The notes under the pieces were generated by a model that worked only from the letters and a program-made list of their open reading frames with translations, was not told the DNA's origin and ran no database searches. The translations under genes and the position numbers were made by a program. This document shows, piece by piece, positions 6,375 to 10,248 of a DNA stretch of 10,248 nucleotides. Numbering within the stretch: position 1 is the stretch's first letter; the number at the start of each line of letters is the position of its first letter. Origin of the DNA: Deltaproteobacteria bacterium (GTDB taxonomy: Bacteria; Myxococcota; Myxococcia; SLRQ01); contig SKWY01000533.1 of NCBI GenBank assembly GCA_007128675.1, positions 1-10,248 on the forward strand, written 5' to 3'.

Positions 6375-8779
6375 TAAGAGGCGGGGGAGGATCATTCGTC
6401 CATGCCCGGAGCGGAAGAAGAGAGGACGTCGACAGGCTTGGTGATCGTCTTCCTCATCGGGCAGGGACCTGTCGCGCGGGACGGCTTCGCTTGCTCATCC
6501 TCGGGCTCGCGGCCGCCATCGTGGCTGGATGTCTTTGGGGCGAGCCCGTAGAGCGGCGTTACTACACTTTGATGCAGCCCGTTCCATCCCGAACGGCCGA
6601 GAACCGCTTTGCCGATGATCTTTGGGTTCGCGAGGTGCAGATGGCCTCTGTGTATGATCGGACCCAGATCGTTTTTCGCCAGTCTCCAACAGAGCTTCGA
6701 TACTTCCCTCGGGAGTCCTGGGCCGATAGGCCGCAGCGTATGCTGGGGCAGCACATCGTGCAGACCATGCGGGCTTCAGGGCTGTTTCAGTCCGTTTCCG
6801 CGCGTCTTGGAACCAGTCCTCCCGGCTATGTCCTCGACACAAATGTGCACGCCATAGAGCAGCTGGATGGCGGGGACATCTGGTACGCCCATTTGGCCAT
6901 GACGTTTCGGCTTACGCGATTTGGGGAGAACGATGTGCTGTGGGAGCATAGCTTCTCCGAGAGAAGACCTCTGAACCACAAGGATGTGTCGCTCACGGTT
7001 CGGGCCCTTTCCGAGATCCTCGATGAGCAGATGAGCCTCGTTTTGACTCAAATGGAGGCCAAGCTCTCTGGAGAACCTCCGGAACGAGGCGATGAAGAGG
7101 ATGCCCGTGCAATGGCCTCCGCCCCGCCAGAGCTGGAGGAGCCGACACATGAACGGGAAGAGTCGGTCACGGTCGATCATGCGAAGACGTCGCATGTCGA
7201 GACGGTCCAGCGGCCAACCTTGCTGGGAGATCGAGCGGAGAGAACTTGGGCCTGGGGTGGAGAGAGGATAGATTGGCGGCGAAGCTCTCAGTACACTTCG
7301 GATCCAACCGTCGTGCCTCCGGGAAAGGGAGCCGTGTTCTTGCCTGCCCTGGGAGGACACCCCGATCGTGAACCGGGCGTCGAGATCCATGGGGACGGGG
7401 GTGTGGTCACCAGCGGCCTAATGGGCCAGCGTATCGTCGTCGAGCCAGGTGAGTACGAGGTGCATTTCGGATCTGGGACTTTCGCTCAACGAATGACTCG
7501 GAGCGTGGCGGTAGATGAGGGAGAAGTAATGATCGTGGAGCCGGATTGGGGGACTCTGGAAGTCTCCGTCGTGGACGAGCGGTTCATTGCTTGGCGCGGC
7601 TCCTACGAGATCAACGATCAGACCCGTTCCGAGTATGTGGGGCTAGGATACGGAGCGGACGAGGAGCAGGGGGAACGCACGCAGGTTTGGGTCCTGCGCC
7701 CCGGCATCTACAGGATAGTTCAGCCAGGCGCCAGCTATCGGACCAGGACCAACTTCACCACGGTTCAGCTTCCACCAGGGGACCATATTCCTTTCGTTTT
7801 GGTCATGGATCCGACGGGCGGGGACTTTTTGGGAGCCGGCATCTCGGACCAGGAAGAGGATGGCCTGATTAGTGCTGACGACCGCTGGAGCATTCGCTCG
7901 TCGGCGGGCGGTGACTTCCTTTGGAACAGTCGCTCGGGCTATGACACGGAGGTAGGCACGGAGCTTGCGCTTTCCTTCTTTCTGGACAACCTAATACGCT
8001 TTCGTCTCGAGCCCCACCTATGGACTACGCGCCTCGAGATCGAAGAGAGCCATCGCCTGCTTGGTCGAGTCAGTCCGGACGGCTCGAGGGAGAGCATCTT
8101 CTCCGGAGAGCTCGAGCCTGTCACCGACAGGATGTACGTCAACACCCTCTACATCTACGAGCTTCTCTCTTGGGCGGGTCCATATGCCCGCGTGGGCGGC
8201 GAGACCTCTTTGTTTCATCGCTACCGTGCCCCCGGGGCCGAGCAGGAAGTCCTGATCTTCGACGAGGATGGCCAAGAGATGGAAAGCCATCCCGCCGGCA
8301 CGAAGGATCGTGTGCGCCTCGCCCGTAGCTTCTCTCCTCTGGAGTTCAAGGAAGGGGCTGGCGTCAACTTTCGGGTACTGCGCACCGCGAACGTTGACCT
8401 CGATCTGCGGCTAGGGTTCGGGGGCAGACAGTACCTTTCGCTCGGGCAGCTTTTGGCCAACGAAGAACGCAGTACGGAGAATGAGCTGGTTTTGGAGCGC
8501 ACCAGCAACTCATTCTTGGTTGGCCCGGAGACTACAATCGTGGGATCGGCGCGTCTGACTCGATACATACAGGCGACTACGGAGCTAGATGCCTTGCTCC
8601 CTCTTGGTGATCGTTACTCGACTAGGTACACTTGGAGAAACTCGGTAAGCCTTAGGTTGTCGACGTTCGCCTCGCTGATATACACGCTGAATCTCGATCA
8701 GAACCCGAACGTTGGCCGCGAGAATCCCTTGCACTTGGATCAGAGGCTCGGATTGAGGTTTTCCTTCGCCTTGTTCTGA
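6371..8779 (+). CDS. PqiC-like auxiliary lipoprotein fused to a probable outer-membrane beta-barrel
   Basis: An 802-residue protein in one uninterrupted frame. Residues 41-53 are a hydrophobic signal core ending in lipobox IVAGC with Cys54, so lipidation is expected. About 60-233 resembles the ABC-transporter auxiliary lipoprotein family (COG3218/PqiC-like): a strand RYYTLMQP near 63-70, a region around LRYFPRESWADRPQRMLGQH, and late helices with LNHKDVSLTVRALSEILDEQ. An acidic linker (about 234-290) follows. About 310-480 is beta-rich with Pro-Gly turns (VEPGEYEVHF, LRPGIYRIV), PEGA-like by eye. About 505-802 has alternating amphipathic strands (FRLEPHLWTTRLEIEE, SVSLRLSTFASLIYTLNL) and ends in RFSFALF, a C-terminal Phe barrel signal. 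It is the last gene of the Mla operon and overlaps mlaD by four bases. It probably provides the outer-membrane end of the lipid route; barrel function is inferred. The usual auxiliary lipoprotein is only about 200 residues. Confidence 0.88.
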   Translation: MIRGGGGSFVHARSGRREDVDRLGDRLPHRAGTCRAGRLRLLILGLAAAIVAGCLWGEPVERRYYTLMQPVPSRTAENRFADDLWVREVQMASVYDRTQIVFRQSPTELRYFPRESWADRPQRMLGQHIVQTMRASGLFQSVSARLGTSPPGYVLDTNVHAIEQLDGGDIWYAHLAMTFRLTRFGENDVLWEHSFSERRPLNHKDVSLTVRALSEILDEQMSLVLTQMEAKLSGEPPERGDEEDARAMASAPPELEEPTHEREESVTVDHAKTSHVETVQRPTLLGDRAERTWAWGGERIDWRRSSQYTSDPTVVPPGKGAVFLPALGGHPDREPGVEIHGDGGVVTSGLMGQRIVVEPGEYEVHFGSGTFAQRMTRSVAVDEGEVMIVEPDWGTLEVSVVDERFIAWRGSYEINDQTRSEYVGLGYGADEEQGERTQVWVLRPGIYRIVQPGASYRTRTNFTTVQLPPGDHIPFVLVMDPTGGDFLGAGISDQEEDGLISADDRWSIRSSAGGDFLWNSRSGYDTEVGTELALSFFLDNLIRFRLEPHLWTTRLEIEESHRLLGRVSPDGSRESIFSGELEPVTDRMYVNTLYIYELLSWAGPYARVGGETSLFHRYRAPGAEQEVLIFDEDGQEMESHPAGTKDRVRLARSFSPLEFKEGAGVNFRVLRTANVDLDLRLGFGGRQYLSLGQLLANEERSTENELVLERTSNSFLVGPETTIVGSARLTRYIQATTELDALLPLGDRYSTRYTWRNSVSLRLSTFASLIYTLNLDQNPNVGRENPLHLDQRLGLRFSFALF

Positions 8780-8790
8780 TTCGGGGATTA

Positions 8791-8828
8791 GTCGAGCTGC
8801 TGTATGCCGGTCGAGCTGCCGTATGCCG
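8791..8828 (+). repeat. Tandem 19-bp direct repeat (two copies, one mismatch)
   Basis: GTCGAGCTGCTGTATGCCG at 8791-8809 is followed at once by GTCGAGCTGCCGTATGCCG at 8810-8828. The only difference is T against C at the eleventh base. The repeat lies 12 bases after the lipoprotein-barrel stop, in the convergent gap. Function unknown. Confidence 0.85.
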
Positions 8829-8879
8829 ACGGGACTTCAGGCCGCTTGCCCGATTGGTCACACGAGCTGGGGCGAGAGA

Positions 8880-8899
8880 CGGGGCGCGTTAGTTCCCCG
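8880..8899. other. Weak inverted repeat at the convergent gene end
   Basis: CGGGG (8880-8884) and CCCCG (8895-8899) can pair around a 10-base loop that contains the minus-strand stop codon at 8889-8891. No T-run follows on either strand, so it is a poor rho-independent terminator. It is the only hairpin candidate I saw between the two converging genes. Confidence 0.25.
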
Positions 8900-9737
8900 A
8901 GCCCGGCGGCGTCAGAGTGGCCTCGATCTCTTTTTCTCCCAGCCGTCCGCGCATTCGGTTCCCTTCGACCGTTCCTCTGAAGTGCAGATCGGCACCGTCC
9001 GGACCTTCAATGGTGAACGAGAAGCTGGTGCCCCTCAACCTGGCGTCACGAATAGGTCGATGACGGCGATCGATGTCGAGAGAGCCTCTCACGCGTTGGA
9101 AGGTCTGCCAAAGCATGAGTACGTGAGTCCGCTCTCGGCGCCCACGCCATACGCCTCGCCAGCGCCAGGTTCCCTCGAGACGCGCCGGCATGATCCACTT
9201 GTAGACCGTGTGGCCACGCTCCTCGTGCTCTACCACCTCGCTCTTCTCGGCTTTCCAATCCCACATGTCGAAAGCATGGGAAAGGACCCGCGTGCCTGCC
9301 GCGAGGTCTTCGAACAGTTTCGGCCTAAGCTGCAGGTTCAGCTCCGGTAGGAGGTAGATGGTCACCACGGTGGCTTCCGATAGATCGACGTCGAACAGGT
9401 CGGCGGTTCTAAACTCGACGCGGTCCGAGACGCCGGCCTCTTCGGCAAGCTCACGGCTTATCTTCACGAGCTTTTCGCTTATCTCGATGCCAACGGCTCT
9501 CGCCCCACGCTTGGCGGCGGCTATTACTATGCGCCCATCGCCGGAGCCGAGATCGTAGAGCACATCATCGGCTGTTACATTAGCCATCTCCAGCATGCGC
9601 TCCACTACCGTGGAGGGTGTTGGAACATAGGGCGCCTTGACTCGTTCTATCAGGTCGGGAGGATCGGCCGCGCCGAGGGACAGGATGGCCGGAAGCAGGA
9701 GGGATAGAGTGAGAGGTGATCTTTGCATCGAGTGCAT
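8889..9737 (-). CDS. Class I SAM methyltransferase, FAM173/ATPSCKMT-like, with signal peptide and C-terminal beta domain
   Basis: 282 residues from ATG 9737; ATG 9728 (279 residues) is equally possible, as neither has a clear ribosome site. Residues 1-24 resemble a signal peptide: an Arg, then a hydrophobic core, then LGAA. The family motif APYVPTP is at 35-41. SAM motif I DLGSGDGRI is at 62-70, the acidic end of strand 2 is Glu85 in AVGIEI, and Asp113 lies in TADLF. The stretch TIYLLPELNLQLRPKL, then AGTRVLSHAF, matches the post-motif region of the FAM173 lysine methyltransferases, which act on ATP synthase c-subunit or ANT in eukaryotes. About 190-282 is an additional beta-rich domain (GTWRWRGVW, LRGTSFSFTIEG, GTVEGNRMRGRLG). 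The substrate is unknown. Export would separate the enzyme from cytoplasmic SAM, so the N-terminus may instead be a membrane anchor. The gene converges on the lipid operon and is divergent from the gene to its right. Confidence 0.88.
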   Translation of the reverse strand: MHSMQRSPLTLSLLLPAILSLGAADPPDLIERVKAPYVPTPSTVVERMLEMANVTADDVLYDLGSGDGRIVIAAAKRGARAVGIEISEKLVKISRELAEEAGVSDRVEFRTADLFDVDLSEATVVTIYLLPELNLQLRPKLFEDLAAGTRVLSHAFDMWDWKAEKSEVVEHEERGHTVYKWIMPARLEGTWRWRGVWRGRRERTHVLMLWQTFQRVRGSLDIDRRHRPIRDARLRGTSFSFTIEGPDGADLHFRGTVEGNRMRGRLGEKEIEATLTPPGSGN

Positions 9738-9938
9738 GCTAACCGGATGAAGCTTGCTTCGCCAGGCTCGAGCATTTGGCCGGTTCGTCTGGGGGCTGCT
9801 CGTTCGAGCCGCCGCCTCGTTTACACCATGATCGAGCAGCCTCGTTTTGGCCTCGAGAGCTTTTCGTCTCGACATTGAGCCTTCGGGTGGAAATGATGCC
9901 TCGGAAAATGGCAATATGGGGCCAACTTGGGAGCTGCC
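9738..9938. other. Divergent intergenic region with short repeats, 201 bases
   Basis: It lies between the methyltransferase and the right-edge gene. The minus-strand frame of the methyltransferase stays open through here, but its translation is compositionally random and carries no domain. Two repeat pairs are visible: an inverted repeat GGCTGCTCG (9794-9802) with CGAGCAGCC (9833-9841), and a direct repeat GCCTCGTTT (9814-9822 and 9839-9847) whose copies start 25 bases apart. These may be regulator sites; no firm promoter was identified. Confidence 0.45.
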
Positions 9939-10248
9939 ATGGCTTGTGAGAAATATTTCGAATCTGGGCCTCGACTCGTGGCTGTCGGTATCGTGTTGGT
10001 GCTCTTGGTGGTCGCGGGCGCCGCGTGTGTTGGGCACGGTCGAAACCGCTCCGATGAGTTCCAGTCTCGTCTGATTGGTCCCAGCTACGAAGGCGATGAT
10101 TATGGCGAGTACGGCGACTATCAGTACACGGACTACGAGGACTGGGAATCGGCGCCCCCCGAAGAGGCGACAATGGTGGAGCATAGAGAGAGGCCAGTCG
10201 TCGACCCGGGAGAGGGAAGATCGAGCGGCACCCTTTTTGCTCATTACA
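9939..10248 (+). CDS. Single-pass membrane protein with acidic Tyr-rich tail, C-terminus cut by window edge
   Basis: 103 codons are visible and the frame is open to the last base. The protein has a short polar N-terminus (1-12), a hydrophobic segment at about 13-32 (LVAVGIVLVLLVVAGAACVG), a short basic stretch (HGRNR), and then a segment dominated by Tyr, Asp, Glu and Gly (about 50-75, for example YEGDDYGEYGDYQYTDYEDW). A mixed charged region follows to the edge. GGGAG lies five bases before the ATG, a good ribosome site. I do not recognise the family; it could be an anchored extracytoplasmic protein with a disordered acidic linker before a domain outside the window. The minus-strand reading of the same bases is also open and has a hydrophobic run, so the strand choice rests on the ribosome site and the coherent anchor-plus-linker design. 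Confidence 0.65.
   Translation, partial: MACEKYFESGPRLVAVGIVLVLLVVAGAACVGHGRNRSDEFQSRLIGPSYEGDDYGEYGDYQYTDYEDWESAPPEEATMVEHRERPVVDPGEGRSSGTLFAHY

Noticed and set aside
6776..7390. 204-codon minus-strand open frame antisense to the lipoprotein-barrel gene
   Set aside because: The sense frame contains a recognisable auxiliary lipoprotein domain; the antisense translation has no coherent fold signs.
8780..8899. Rho-independent terminator in the convergent gap
   Set aside because: The only stem is 5 base pairs with a 10-base loop and no T-run follows it on either strand.
9738..10244. N-terminal extension of the methyltransferase to a 451-residue protein starting at 10244
   Set aside because: The extension overlaps a plus-strand gene with a good ribosome site and coherent design, has random-looking sequence in the middle, and the methyltransferase has its own signal-like start at 9737/9728.

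Overview
The window comes from a GC-rich, gene-dense, Gram-negative (diderm) bacterium. The supporting signs are an MCE/Mla-type retrograde or anterograde lipid ABC transporter operon, a lipobox protein, and a long protein ending in Phe with a beta-rich C-terminal region typical of an outer-membrane barrel. A deltaproteobacteria-like lineage (Myxococcota/Bradymonadales type) or an environmental gammaproteobacterium would fit the gene styles. This placement is only an impression from the proteins; no rRNA or marker gene is present.

Layout. (1) Bases 1-2945, minus strand: a two-gene unit. It holds a polytopic membrane protein with a long coiled-coil tail, then, 21 bases downstream, a membrane-anchored von Willebrand factor A (VWA) protein with an intact MIDAS; the VWA gene runs off the left edge. 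(2) Bases 2946-3250: a divergent intergenic region with a perfect 7-3-7 palindrome. (3) Bases 3251-8779, plus strand: a four-gene lipid-transport operon. Its genes are a STAS-MlaE permease fusion, the MlaF ATPase, an MlaD/MCE substrate-binding protein, and an 802-residue protein that joins a PqiC-like auxiliary lipoprotein domain to a probable outer-membrane beta-barrel. Two of the three junctions are 4-base start/stop overlaps. (4) Bases 8780-8888: a convergent gap carrying a 19-bp tandem repeat. (5) Minus strand 8889-9737: a class I SAM methyltransferase of the FAM173/ATPSCKMT type, with a signal-peptide-like N-terminus and an extra C-terminal beta-rich domain. (6) Bases 9738-9938: a divergent gap with short repeats. 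(7) Plus strand from 9939 off the right edge: a small single-pass membrane protein with a Tyr/Asp/Glu-rich tail.

How the genes work together. The Mla-like operon gives a complete envelope-spanning route: MlaF powers MlaE in the inner membrane, with the STAS domain replacing a separate MlaB. MlaD sits on the periplasmic face, and the lipoprotein-barrel fusion would supply the outer-membrane end. No MlaC or MlaA is present here, which fits the PqiC/auxiliary-lipoprotein style of MCE system. The lipoprotein-barrel fusion is the most unusual item in the window. No RNA gene, insertion sequence, CRISPR array or convincing rho-independent terminator was seen.
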